Shown piece by piece: positions 53,489 through 62,148 of a DNA stretch of 64,000 nt. The stretch is from assembly GCF_003028415.1 (NCBI RefSeq), contig NZ_PYSV01000013.1, positions 62,001-126,000 on the forward strand, read 5' to 3'. The DNA comes from Deinococcus arcticus. Lineage in GTDB: Bacteria > Deinococcota > Deinococci > Deinococcales > Deinococcaceae. Both the position numbers and the translations under genes were made by a program. Under the pieces are notes generated by a model. That model was not told the DNA's origin. It did no database searches and saw only the letters and a list, made by a program, of their open reading frames with translations. The stretch's first letter is position 1, and each line of letters begins with the position of its first letter.

Positions 53489-55505
53489 CGTGCAGAAGAA
53501 AACACTGGGGCAGTTATGTCGGTTCGAGAACGGCTCAGCATTCAGGCCAGAAGACTGGGGAAGTCATGGATTGCCCATAATTCGAATTCAGAATTTGAAC
53601 GGCAGCACCGACTTCAACTGCTTCGAGAGAAGCAGCGAAGGGCATGTCGTCGTCAATCCTGGTGACTTACTCTTCTCGTGGTCGGGCAGTAGAGGAACAT
53701 CCTTTGGGCCCTTTCGTTGGAATGGAGCTAAGGGGCTGTTAAACCAACACATTTTCAAGCTCCACTTAACTTCAGGAGTGGACCCTTCATGGCTATTTCA
53801 ATCTCTTAAACATCTCACCCCGACTATTGAACAAGATGCCCATGGAGCTTCTGGCCTAGTTCACATCAAGAAGAGTGAGTTAGAGGGATATGAGCTTCTC
53901 ACTCCACCCCTCCCCGAACAGCGCCGTATAGCTGAAATCCTCGACACCCTTGACCGCACCATTGAGGGCACGCAGCGCGTCATCGAGAAGCTTCAGGCCA
54001 GCCGCCAGGGCCTGCTACACGACCTCCTGAAGCGAGGGTTAGACGAACGGGGTCAGCTCCGAGACCCAGAGCAGAACCCACAACAGTTCGAAAGCACAGA
54101 GCTGGGCATATTGCCGAGAGACTGGAACGTCACACAGCTTCAAAATGTGGCACACAAAATTACCGATGGTGACCATCACACACCGAAACGGGCCAGTTCG
54201 GGCGTTTTGCTATTAAGCGCAAGAAACGTCCTTAACGGAGAACTTGCCCTTGATGACGTTGACTATGTGCCAGAACAGGAATACCAGCGGATGATTCGGC
54301 GTTGTTTCCCTGAGCCTGGAGACATCCTTATTTCGTGTTCTGGGACCATCGGGAGGGTTGCAGCCATCCCAGCGGGGATGAGGTGCTGCTTGGTCCGCAG
54401 TGCCGCGCTTGTAAAACTGAACCAAACTCAGCTCACCACCCGCTTTGCTGAATGGGCGCTGCGTTCTTCTGGAACACAAGCCCAAATTCGCAACACGCAG
54501 CTTCAGGCTGCACAGCCGAATCTGTTTCAGGGAGCTATCCAGCAACTCATCATTCCGCTGCCCTCGGTTGACGAGCAAGCGCGCATCGCAGGACTGCTCG
54601 ACGGATTTCAAAACCGAGTGGACACGGAACTCTCCAAGCTGGACAAGCTCCAGGCGCTCAAGCGTGGCCTGATGGACGACCTGCTCACCGGGCGGGTGCG
54701 GGTGCCCTTGCCTGCTGCCGAAGTCGAAGACAGCGATGCTGGTCATCCTCTTCGACCTGCTGCTCAAATTGCTGTCCCAGAGGACTTCCCCGTTATCCCG
54801 ACGATGCCCGCTCTGGTCCCCCAGCCTGCCATGTACCGTGCTGCGGCTGGTGCTGATACCCAAGCCATGTCTGAATGGACACGCCAGCTGGTAGAGGCCG
54901 TCCAGGGCCAGCGGGTGGCAACGTACACTCCCGATGCGCTGGACGCGGTGCTGCCGGAGCTTATGGGTCTGACCTCTGACCGCCAGGGTCTCCTGAAGGT
55001 ACCGGACGTCCTCTCGAAGGCGGGGGTCCGCTTCATGCTGCTCCCTCACACCAGCCAGAGCAAAACAAACGGTGCGGCCTTCTATCTGGACGAGCCGGGG
55101 CGCACGCAGCCTGTCGTGGGCCTGTCTCTGCGCTACCCGTACCTGGATGTGTTCTGGTTCAACCTGCTGCACGAGCTCGCGCACATTCGGCTGGGCCATG
55201 CACCGGTCCCCGAAGAATCGCTGGAGGAGTACGACACCAGCAGCCCAGACGAGCAGGCCGCGAACGGGTGGGCTCAGGACCTCCTGATTCCCCCTGATGA
55301 ATGGCAGGCGTTCTTCGCCAGGCACCCTGCCAGCGACCCTCAGCTGTTCCATCTCGCTCGCAGGGTCGGGCGGCACATCTCCATCGTCGCCGGAAGGTAC
55401 GGGCACGAAACGAAGAACTGGAGCCGCGTAAACCCTCCCAAGCTTCGGCCTAACGTCACCGCTGAACTCAAGGCACTCAGCAATAAGCTCACTGGCGAGC
55501 CCTGA
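53475..55505 (+). CDS. hsdS: Type I specificity subunit HsdS fused to an ImmA/IrrE-type metallopeptidase
   Basis: The 676-aa product starts as a normal two-half HsdS that recognises the target sequence: TRD1 (about 1-150) with [17 protein letters not shown] and a spacer helix, TRD2 (about 205-370) with [18 protein letters not shown] and [12 protein letters not shown]. It then continues in frame for about 245 residues: a linker, then a zincin domain with HELAH at 566-570 and a third-ligand region [14 protein letters not shown], the pattern of the ImmA/IrrE (COG2856) family. No stop or frameshift separates the two parts. IrrE of Deinococcus cleaves the repressor DdrO; whether this domain cuts a regulator or an R-M subunit is unknown. 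Confidence 0.88.
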
Positions 55506-55506
55506 C

Positions 55507-56418
55507 GTGGCACGACCTGACGCGGCGGCGCACTTCGACGAGCTGGTCCGTCGTACCCAGATTTACCGGAACAGCGCTGAGTACCTGGAAGCGCTACGGG
55601 TCGTTGCGGCGCTTTCGGGCTTCTCGCCATTCAACGCCTACCTGCTCCAGGTGCAGCGGCCCACCCTGCGATTCGCTGCCCGGCTCCCCGACTGGGAATG
55701 GAAGTTCAGGCGAACGGTTCGCAGTGACCGACCCGTGTTTCCACTCGTCATCCTCAAGCCCTTCGGTCCCGTGGATTTTGTGATTGATTACGAGGATACC
55801 CAGGGAGAACCGCTGCCGCAGCAGGTGCTGGAGCCGTACCGGGCGCATGGCTACGTGAGCAGTGAATCCTGGGAGTGCTTGATGCGCAATGCCCGGCGGC
55901 GCGGCGTCCTGGTGGAGTTCCGCGACGACGGTTCTGGGGCAGCGGGAAGCATCGGACCGTACTCGCTCCCAGTGGGGACTGGCTGGAAACCACAGAAGCT
56001 AAACAAAGAGGAGCCTCCAGTGAGGTACCGCGTTCAGCTGAGCGGCCAGACAACCCAGCTCAACCGGGCATCGCAGTTCGTCACCTTGCTGCACGAGCTG
56101 GGTCACCTGTGCTGCGGGCACGTCGGCGGCATCAGTAGTGACGACTGGCCGCAGCGGCCACACGAGGTCCCTCAGGTGGCCGAGTTCGAGGCGGAGTCGG
56201 TGGCATTCATCGTGTGCCGACGCCTGGGGCTCGACTCCAACTCAGAAGAGTACCTGGCCGGGTATGTCGGTCGTGGCGAAGATGTGCCGCATGGCGTGAG
56301 TATCTACACCATCCTGAAAGCAGCTGGACTCATCGAGGGCTGGGCCACCAAGCTCAGCTGGCCGCAAAAACCCCGGAAGGAAGCGTCGGAGCGCAGGCGC
56401 AGAGGACTGGACCAATGA
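55507..56418 (+). CDS. ArdC-like/ImmA-IrrE zinc metallopeptidase
   Basis: A 303-aa product. The N-terminal part (FDELVRRTQIYRNSAEYLEAL then GFSPFNAYLLQVQRP) resembles the ssDNA-binding domain of ArdC antirestriction proteins. The C-terminal part is a zincin with HELGH at 196-200 and EFEAESVAFIVCRRLGL supplying the third ligand. ArdC proteins of conjugative plasmids protect against Type I restriction, so its place between hsdS and mrr is notable. GTG start 1 nt after the hsdS stop; overlaps the next gene by 4 nt. Confidence 0.75.
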   Translation: MARPDAAAHFDELVRRTQIYRNSAEYLEALRVVAALSGFSPFNAYLLQVQRPTLRFAARLPDWEWKFRRTVRSDRPVFPLVILKPFGPVDFVIDYEDTQGEPLPQQVLEPYRAHGYVSSESWECLMRNARRRGVLVEFRDDGSGAAGSIGPYSLPVGTGWKPQKLNKEEPPVRYRVQLSGQTTQLNRASQFVTLLHELGHLCCGHVGGISSDDWPQRPHEVPQVAEFEAESVAFIVCRRLGLDSNSEEYLAGYVGRGEDVPHGVSIYTILKAAGLIEGWATKLSWPQKPRKEASERRRRGLDQ

Positions 56419-57593
56419 AAAAAATCGCCCGTACCCCCTGGTTTCCGACGTATCAGCGTGCCCGGCAGATGATGACGGCCATGGATGGTGTGGCCGCCAG
56501 TGACTTCCGCAGCATGGACGAAGCCATCGGCAAACAGATGGGCACGCCTCAGAGCCAGGTGAGCTGGAGCGATCCCGATGAGTGGATTGACGCCCGGCTC
56601 CAGGGCAAGGACCGCGACCTGGCCCGGCAACTGTGGGACGGCCCGAAGCTGAACCCCAGGTACTCCGGGGGGGAAATGGCCCTGGCGCGGAACTACGGAC
56701 TGCTGGAAACCGATACAGCAGGGGTGTACAGACTCACGGCCAGAGGGCAGGCCTTCATTGCGCAGCAACCCGCCATCATCCGGGAAATTGACGAAGCGGA
56801 GGGGATCACGCAGCTGCTCTCCGTGCTGGCAACGATTGGCACAGCTCAGCGGAAAGACATCGTGGTGCCCTGGATGGAGGCCCTCGCCCCAGGTGGGGAT
56901 GGCCGTTCGCAGGGGACGATGGAGAGCAAGCTTTACGACCGTCTGGTCAATGTCGTGGAGCGCGGTCTGGTTGAGCGCGATGGGCACAAGTACGTTCTGA
57001 CCAGCCAGGGCCGGAAGTACGCCACGAGCGTGGAAGTTCAGCAGAAGAACTCAGCCAAGCTCACGCTGGACAGCGCCCTGGCGACGTACCGCGCTGAGCA
57101 GCGGAGCCGCCTGCGGGACCTCCTGAGGACCATGCACCCTTACCGGTTTGAGCACCTCATCCGGACGCTGCTGATGGCGATGGGGTACGAAAATGTCGAG
57201 GTGACGAAGCAGAGTGGCGACGGCGGAATTGACGTCCTGGCTGACCTGCGCTTCGGCGTCACCTCATTCCGTGAGGCCATCCAGGTCAAGCGGGTTCAGC
57301 AGAACATCCAGCCGGGCACCGTCAACGAGCTGCGTGGCAGCCTGCACAACGCCAAGGCCCTTAAGGGCACCATCTTCACCGTTGCCAGCTTCTCCAAGAA
57401 GGCCAGGGAAGCCGCCGCACCGGACAACACGGTGCCAATCACCCTGGTGGATGGCGACGAGCTCATCGACCTGCTCATCAAGCACCACATCGGGGTCACC
57501 GTGACACGGGTGGAGTTGGTCACGGACATTAACGACCAGTTGTTCTCCAGCGAGCCGATGACCGCTCAGGAAAAACAGGACGCGGACGCATGA
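56415..57593 (+). CDS. mrr: Mrr-type restriction endonuclease
   Basis: A 392-aa product. The N-terminal half is a winged-helix Mrr_N-like region (SGGEMALARNYGLLETDTAGVYRLT and a second similar unit). The C-terminal Mrr catalytic domain starts HPYRFEHLIRTLLMAMGYENVEV and has the PD-(D/E)xK core GDGGID at 268-273 and QVKR near 290. Stand-alone Mrr enzymes cut methylated DNA; here the gene is coupled on both sides by 4-nt overlaps inside the Type I operon, so it must tolerate the HsdM methylation pattern. Confidence 0.85.
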   Translation: MKKIARTPWFPTYQRARQMMTAMDGVAASDFRSMDEAIGKQMGTPQSQVSWSDPDEWIDARLQGKDRDLARQLWDGPKLNPRYSGGEMALARNYGLLETDTAGVYRLTARGQAFIAQQPAIIREIDEAEGITQLLSVLATIGTAQRKDIVVPWMEALAPGGDGRSQGTMESKLYDRLVNVVERGLVERDGHKYVLTSQGRKYATSVEVQQKNSAKLTLDSALATYRAEQRSRLRDLLRTMHPYRFEHLIRTLLMAMGYENVEVTKQSGDGGIDVLADLRFGVTSFREAIQVKRVQQNIQPGTVNELRGSLHNAKALKGTIFTVASFSKKAREAAAPDNTVPITLVDGDELIDLLIKHHIGVTVTRVELVTDINDQLFSSEPMTAQEKQDADA

Positions 57594-60500
57594 CCCCTGG
57601 AGCCGAATACAACGAGGTGGAAGCCCCCCTGCTCCGGCACCTTCAGGGCCTGGGCTGGAGTTACCTGGAGGGCGACAAGTTTGTCCCTGCGGTCACGGAG
57701 CGGGAATCGTTCCAGCAGCACCTGCTGGAGGGGCGACTGCGGGAAGCAGTCAGGCGCATCAACGCACCCGACTGCCCCTGGCTGGAGGACGCGCACATCA
57801 GTCAGGCCGTGAGCCAGCTCACCCGGCTTCCAGCCGGTCTCCACGGGCTCATGGCCGTGAACGAGCACCTGACCAGGGTGCTGCTGGACGGGGCGCAGGT
57901 CACGGGACCGGACGGGAAGGGTCACACGGTCCGGTTCATTGAATTCCGGCCGGAGTACCTGCACCGGAACGACTTCCTGGCAGTGAATCAGTTCCGGGTG
58001 GACCCGCCCGGCCACTCTGGCGGGGCCGGGTACATCGTGCCGGACGTCGTGCTGTTCGTGAACGGCATTCCCCTGGTGGTCGTGGAATGCAAGTCCCCCG
58101 ATGTCACGGCCCCCATCGAGAAGAGCGTCAACGACCTGCTGCTCTACCAGAACCTGCGCGGCAGCGTGGAGCCGGAAGGCGTGCAGGGCTTCTTCCACAC
58201 GGTGCAGCTGCTCGTGGGGACAAGCTTCTACGAGGCGGTGCTCGGCACGGTCGGTGCGCCCCTGGAGAGCTTCCTGACCTGGAAGGACACGTACCCGTTC
58301 ACACGGGAACAGGTGCAGGCGCAGCTCGGTAAGCCCCAGTTGCATGCCCAGCAGGTGCTCACGGCGGGCGTGCTGAACCCAGCCACGCTGCTGGACCTGC
58401 TGGAGAATTTCACGCTCACGGACGCGAAGAGCAAACGCGTCGCCCGTTACCAGCAGTACCGCGCCGTACGCAAGGCCCTCCAGCGGCTCAGGACCGGGAA
58501 GACCAAGCTGCTGGGCGCGGAAGTGGACGGGCGAGGCGGGGTCGTGTGGCACACCCAGGGGTCCGGCAAGAGCCTGACGATGATGTTCCTGGTCCGGGCC
58601 ATCCGGACAATTCCAGAGTTGCGGTCCTACAAGATTGTCGTCGTCACCGACCGCCGGGACCTGGAGAAGCAGCTTGCCAGCACCGCGAGGGTGGCCGGGG
58701 AGCCCGTGAAGGTCGCCAGGGGCGTGAAGGAGCTGTATCAGGCGCTGGCCGTGCCGGGCGCGGGGTTCGTGTTCGGGATGGTGCAGAAGCTGCGCGGCCA
58801 GCCGGAAGAGACCTTCGACGCGAACCAGGCTGTGGTCAACGCGCAGCCGAACCTGCTGGTGCTGGTGGACGAAGCGCACCGCTCGCACAGCAGCGCCCAG
58901 CACGCCAACCTGCGGGCGGCCCTGCCGAACGCCGCCATGATTGGCTTTACCGGTACGCCGATTATCAAAGGGCAAGCGAAGAAGACGCACGAGATTTTCG
59001 GGCCGATGATTGACCAGTACACCATCCTGGAAAGCCAGGAGGACCGGGCGACCGTGCCGATTCTGTACGAGGGCCGCAAGGTCAATGCTTTCCTGAAAGA
59101 CGGGAAGAGCGTGGACCAGCTCTTCGACCTGTTCTTCGACCAGCTGACGGACGACCAGCGGGACGAGTTGCAGCGCAGGTACGCCACGCAGGGTGAACTG
59201 CTGAACTCCCCGAAGCTCATCGCGGACAAGGCGCAGGACATACTGCTGCACTACGCCAGCGAGGTGCTCCCGAACGGCTTCAAGGCGCAGGTCGTGGCGC
59301 ACAGCCGCGCCGCTGCCGTGCAGTACCACAAGGCGTTCGTCCGGGCGCAGCAGGACCTGGTCACCGAGTTGAACGAGCTGAACCCCCTGTTCCTGAGTCT
59401 GCCCATCGAGAAGCTCGCCAGCCTGGAAGAACGTACCCGCAGGCTCGTGGCGGCCCATCCGCACCGGGAGCGGCTGGCCGGGCTGGAGTTCGCCACGGTG
59501 ATTTCAGACGGCGGGAAGGACGACCCCGCCGAGTGGGCTGAATGGACGGACCCGGCCAAGCAGGCCAAGCGCATCGGCGAGGACGGGCAGTTCAAGGACC
59601 CGAAGCACCCGCTCGGCCTCATCATCGTGAAGAGCATGCTACTGACGGGCTTCGACGCGCCGGTCGAGCAGGCGCTGTATCTGGACCGGAACATCCGGAA
59701 CCATGAGCTGCTTCAGGCGATTGCCCGTGTGAACCGCACCGCCCCCGGCAAACGCCACGGGCTGGTCGTGGACTACTTCGGGGTGGGGCACCACCTGGCG
59801 CAGGCCCTGAGCGACTACACGCAGGCAGACATCCAGGGCAGCATGCAATCCATCACCGACACGCTGCCAAAGCTCGCAGCGGCCCACCTGGACGCCACCC
59901 GCCTGTTCACGGACGCCGGGCTGGCCCTGGATGACCGGGAAGCCTGCGTGAACCACCTGGCCGACCCGAAACAGCGGGCGGAATTCAAGGTGAAGCTTAA
60001 GGAGTTCCTCGACGCCCTGGACATCGTGCTGCCCCGCCCGGAAGCGCTGAAGTTCATCCGGGACGCCACGCTCCTCAGCCGGATTTACGACATGGTCCGG
60101 AAGGTGTACCGCGACACCGAGGACGAGGGCCTGCCCCTGGGCGCGGGAGCGAAGGTCAAGGCGCTCATCGCCCAGTACGTAGACGCCGAGGGCATCCAGG
60201 TCAAGGTGCCGCGCATCGAGGTGCTCGACCCGAACTTCCGCCAGGAGGTCGGCGGCTTCAAATCCAAACGCACCCAGGCTGCCGCCATGGAGCACGCCGC
60301 CCGGCACTTCATCACCGCCCACCTGGATGACGACCCGGTGTTCTACCAGAAGCTGAGTGAACGGCTGCAAGACATCATCAAGCTGCACAACGAGCACTGG
60401 GACGCCCTGGTCGAGGCCCTCAAGCGGTTCATCGCGGAGATGCAGAGTGGCAGACCCGCCGACCGGACGGGGCTCGACCCGAAGACGGAAGCGCCCTTCT

Positions 60501-60784
60501 TCAGCCTGATTGTCGCCGCTCAGGACGCGAAGTTCGAGGACTTGGCCGAGACCGAAGTGCGCCGGCTCATCGAGGGGACCGTCCACATCGTCCAGGGCCT
60601 GCGCCAGCGGACTACGGTGCCTGACTTCTGGCGGAATCCCGTTCAGCAGACCCAGGTACGCGGGTGGATGGCAGCGCACCTCGACGACCACAACCTGGTG
60701 GAGTTCGAGCAGTGCGGCGTGGTGGCCGATGACCTGATGCACCTGGCGAAGCGGCTGAATGCCCGGTGGAGTGCGCCGCTCTGA
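57590..60784 (+). CDS. hsdR: Type I restriction enzyme, restriction/translocation subunit
   Basis: ATP-driven DNA translocase and nuclease (HsdR), 1064 aa. The N-terminal nuclease has PDVVLFVNGIPLVVVECKSP with Glu166 and Lys168. SF2 helicase motifs include HTQGSGKSLTMMFL (Walker A, about 322-330), LVDEAHRS (Asp427) and GFTGTPI. The rest is the HsdR helical domain. All catalytic residues are present. It starts at an ATGA overlap with mrr and the end overlaps the YgjP-like gene by 19 nt. Confidence 0.94.
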   Translation: MTPGAEYNEVEAPLLRHLQGLGWSYLEGDKFVPAVTERESFQQHLLEGRLREAVRRINAPDCPWLEDAHISQAVSQLTRLPAGLHGLMAVNEHLTRVLLDGAQVTGPDGKGHTVRFIEFRPEYLHRNDFLAVNQFRVDPPGHSGGAGYIVPDVVLFVNGIPLVVVECKSPDVTAPIEKSVNDLLLYQNLRGSVEPEGVQGFFHTVQLLVGTSFYEAVLGTVGAPLESFLTWKDTYPFTREQVQAQLGKPQLHAQQVLTAGVLNPATLLDLLENFTLTDAKSKRVARYQQYRAVRKALQRLRTGKTKLLGAEVDGRGGVVWHTQGSGKSLTMMFLVRAIRTIPELRSYKIVVVTDRRDLEKQLASTARVAGEPVKVARGVKELYQALAVPGAGFVFGMVQKLRGQPEETFDANQAVVNAQPNLLVLVDEAHRSHSSAQHANLRAALPNAAMIGFTGTPIIKGQAKKTHEIFGPMIDQYTILESQEDRATVPILYEGRKVNAFLKDGKSVDQLFDLFFDQLTDDQRDELQRRYATQGELLNSPKLIADKAQDILLHYASEVLPNGFKAQVVAHSRAAAVQYHKAFVRAQQDLVTELNELNPLFLSLPIEKLASLEERTRRLVAAHPHRERLAGLEFATVISDGGKDDPAEWAEWTDPAKQAKRIGEDGQFKDPKHPLGLIIVKSMLLTGFDAPVEQALYLDRNIRNHELLQAIARVNRTAPGKRHGLVVDYFGVGHHLAQALSDYTQADIQGSMQSITDTLPKLAAAHLDATRLFTDAGLALDDREACVNHLADPKQRAEFKVKLKEFLDALDIVLPRPEALKFIRDATLLSRIYDMVRKVYRDTEDEGLPLGAGAKVKALIAQYVDAEGIQVKVPRIEVLDPNFRQEVGGFKSKRTQAAAMEHAARHFITAHLDDDPVFYQKLSERLQDIIKLHNEHWDALVEALKRFIAEMQSGRPADRTGLDPKTEAPFFSLIVAAQDAKFEDLAETEVRRLIEGTVHIVQGLRQRTTVPDFWRNPVQQTQVRGWMAAHLDDHNLVEFEQCGVVADDLMHLAKRLNARWSAPL

Positions 60785-61509
60785 AGGCCCAGCCTGCCGC
60801 CGAATGGACCCTGCGCATTCAGGAGATGGAGTTCACCGTGCGGGAGAGCGCCCGCCGCAAGACCCTCAGCCTGGGCGTCGAGCGGGACGGGCAGTTGCTG
60901 CTGCTCGTGCCCGCCGGAACCAGTGAGGCGCAGCTGACGGCCTTCGTCACGTCCCGGCTGGACTGGCTGTACGGCAAACTCGCGGAGAAGACCGCGCTGC
61001 ACCGCCCCTCACCGCAACGGGAGTATGTCAGCGGTGAGGGGTTCCTGTTCGAGGGCCGGTCGTACCGCCTGCACCTGGTCCAGGCCCACAGCCCCACCAG
61101 GCCAGACGCCTTACTGACGCTGAACGGCCAGCACTTCGAACTCCCGGAATCGCAGGCCGCCCAGGGCCGGGAGCTGTTCGTCCGCTGGTACACCGAGCAG
61201 CTCACGGAGTGGGCCGGGCACCAGGTCCAGCGGCTCGCGCTGCGGTTGAGGGTCCAGCCGAAGCAGGTGGAGGTCACGGACCTCGGCTACCGCTGGGGGG
61301 CCGCCAGCCGGACCGGTACCGTCTCGTTGCACTGGCGCGTCGCCCTGCTGCCCAGACGCATCGCCGAGTATGTGCTGCTGCACGAACTGGTCCACCTGGA
61401 GTTCCATCACCACAAGCCTGAATTCTGGGAGCGCCTGGAGGTGCTGCTGCCGGACTATGCCGAAAGGAAGCGCTGGCTGGCCAGGCACGGCGCGGACCAT
61501 GACCTGTGA
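60766..61509 (+). CDS. YgjP-like (M48/DUF45) metallopeptidase
   Basis: A 247-aa product of the YgjP family, common next to Type I systems: N-terminal beta-rich part (VRESARRKTLSLGVERDGQLLL), GYRWGAASRTGTVSLHWRVALLP, then LLHELVHL with HELVH at 206-210 and HHHKPEFWERL supplying another zinc ligand. GTG start 60766 lies within hsdR; ATG 60826 is a fallback. Last gene of the operon and its third HExxH protein. Confidence 0.85.
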   Translation: MECAALKAQPAAEWTLRIQEMEFTVRESARRKTLSLGVERDGQLLLLVPAGTSEAQLTAFVTSRLDWLYGKLAEKTALHRPSPQREYVSGEGFLFEGRSYRLHLVQAHSPTRPDALLTLNGQHFELPESQAAQGRELFVRWYTEQLTEWAGHQVQRLALRLRVQPKQVEVTDLGYRWGAASRTGTVSLHWRVALLPRRIAEYVLLHELVHLEFHHHKPEFWERLEVLLPDYAERKRWLARHGADHDL

Positions 61510-62148
61510 CGGACGCTGTGCCTCACCACGTCCCCTCCTCTTCGGGAAACCTCACGGCTGCAAAGGTCAGGCGTTCGCCGCACGACTGTACTCCCGTTCA
61601 CCTCCGCCCTCTTCCGCCGCGCAGCGGCCCGCCGTAGGCGGGGAACATGCGCTGACCTGAGCGGGCAGTCGGCCCCTTTGCCCCCTGAAAAAAGGCCCGC
61701 AGCGGAGTTGCAGTTCAGGTGGGAAACCACCCCCCCTCCCCTGCCCCTCGAAGAGCCCCCCAACGCCCCGGCCCGCAGGTTTGTAAGGTCCCCCCCGCCC
61801 CCTACCCCACACTGCCGCTCAGGTCCTCCTGCTCTGTGACCAGCCGGACGCGCTGTTCCCGAAAGTCTCCGCCGCCTGCGGCGTCGGCCTGCTCCGCAGG
61901 CGATTGCATGTGAAGGAATCGAGGCCAAGTCGCACGCAGCCAGGCAAGGGGTGCAATTCTTATGGGGCAATGCCCTCACCACGTCGCCCCAGCTCCTGGT
62001 CAGGTGCGCTGGCGCTCCTTCTCTTTCCAGCATATGGATTTCTTTTGAACTGACTTTCCTCTCTTATGGGGTCAGCGTCCAAGACCAGGACTGCTATATG
62101 TAGTATTGTCATCCACCCCCCACATGGGGGTATCAGCGCTGGAATGAG
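61510..62148. other. Gene-free stretch after the restriction operon
   Basis: About 640 bases with no gene I can support; the frames here are short and proline- or arginine-rich. The left part is very C-rich on the + strand; the right part (from about 62000) becomes AT-richer with ATATG and TAGTAT boxes near 62095-62106. A 6-bp hairpin ACCCCC/GGGGGT (62115-62131) precedes the next gene and could be an operator. Confidence 0.45.

Noticed and set aside
61515..61990. Direct repeat CTCACCACGTC near 61521 and 61977 as attachment sites
   Set aside because: Eleven bases in GC-rich DNA is weak, flanks differ, and no integrase gene is visible.
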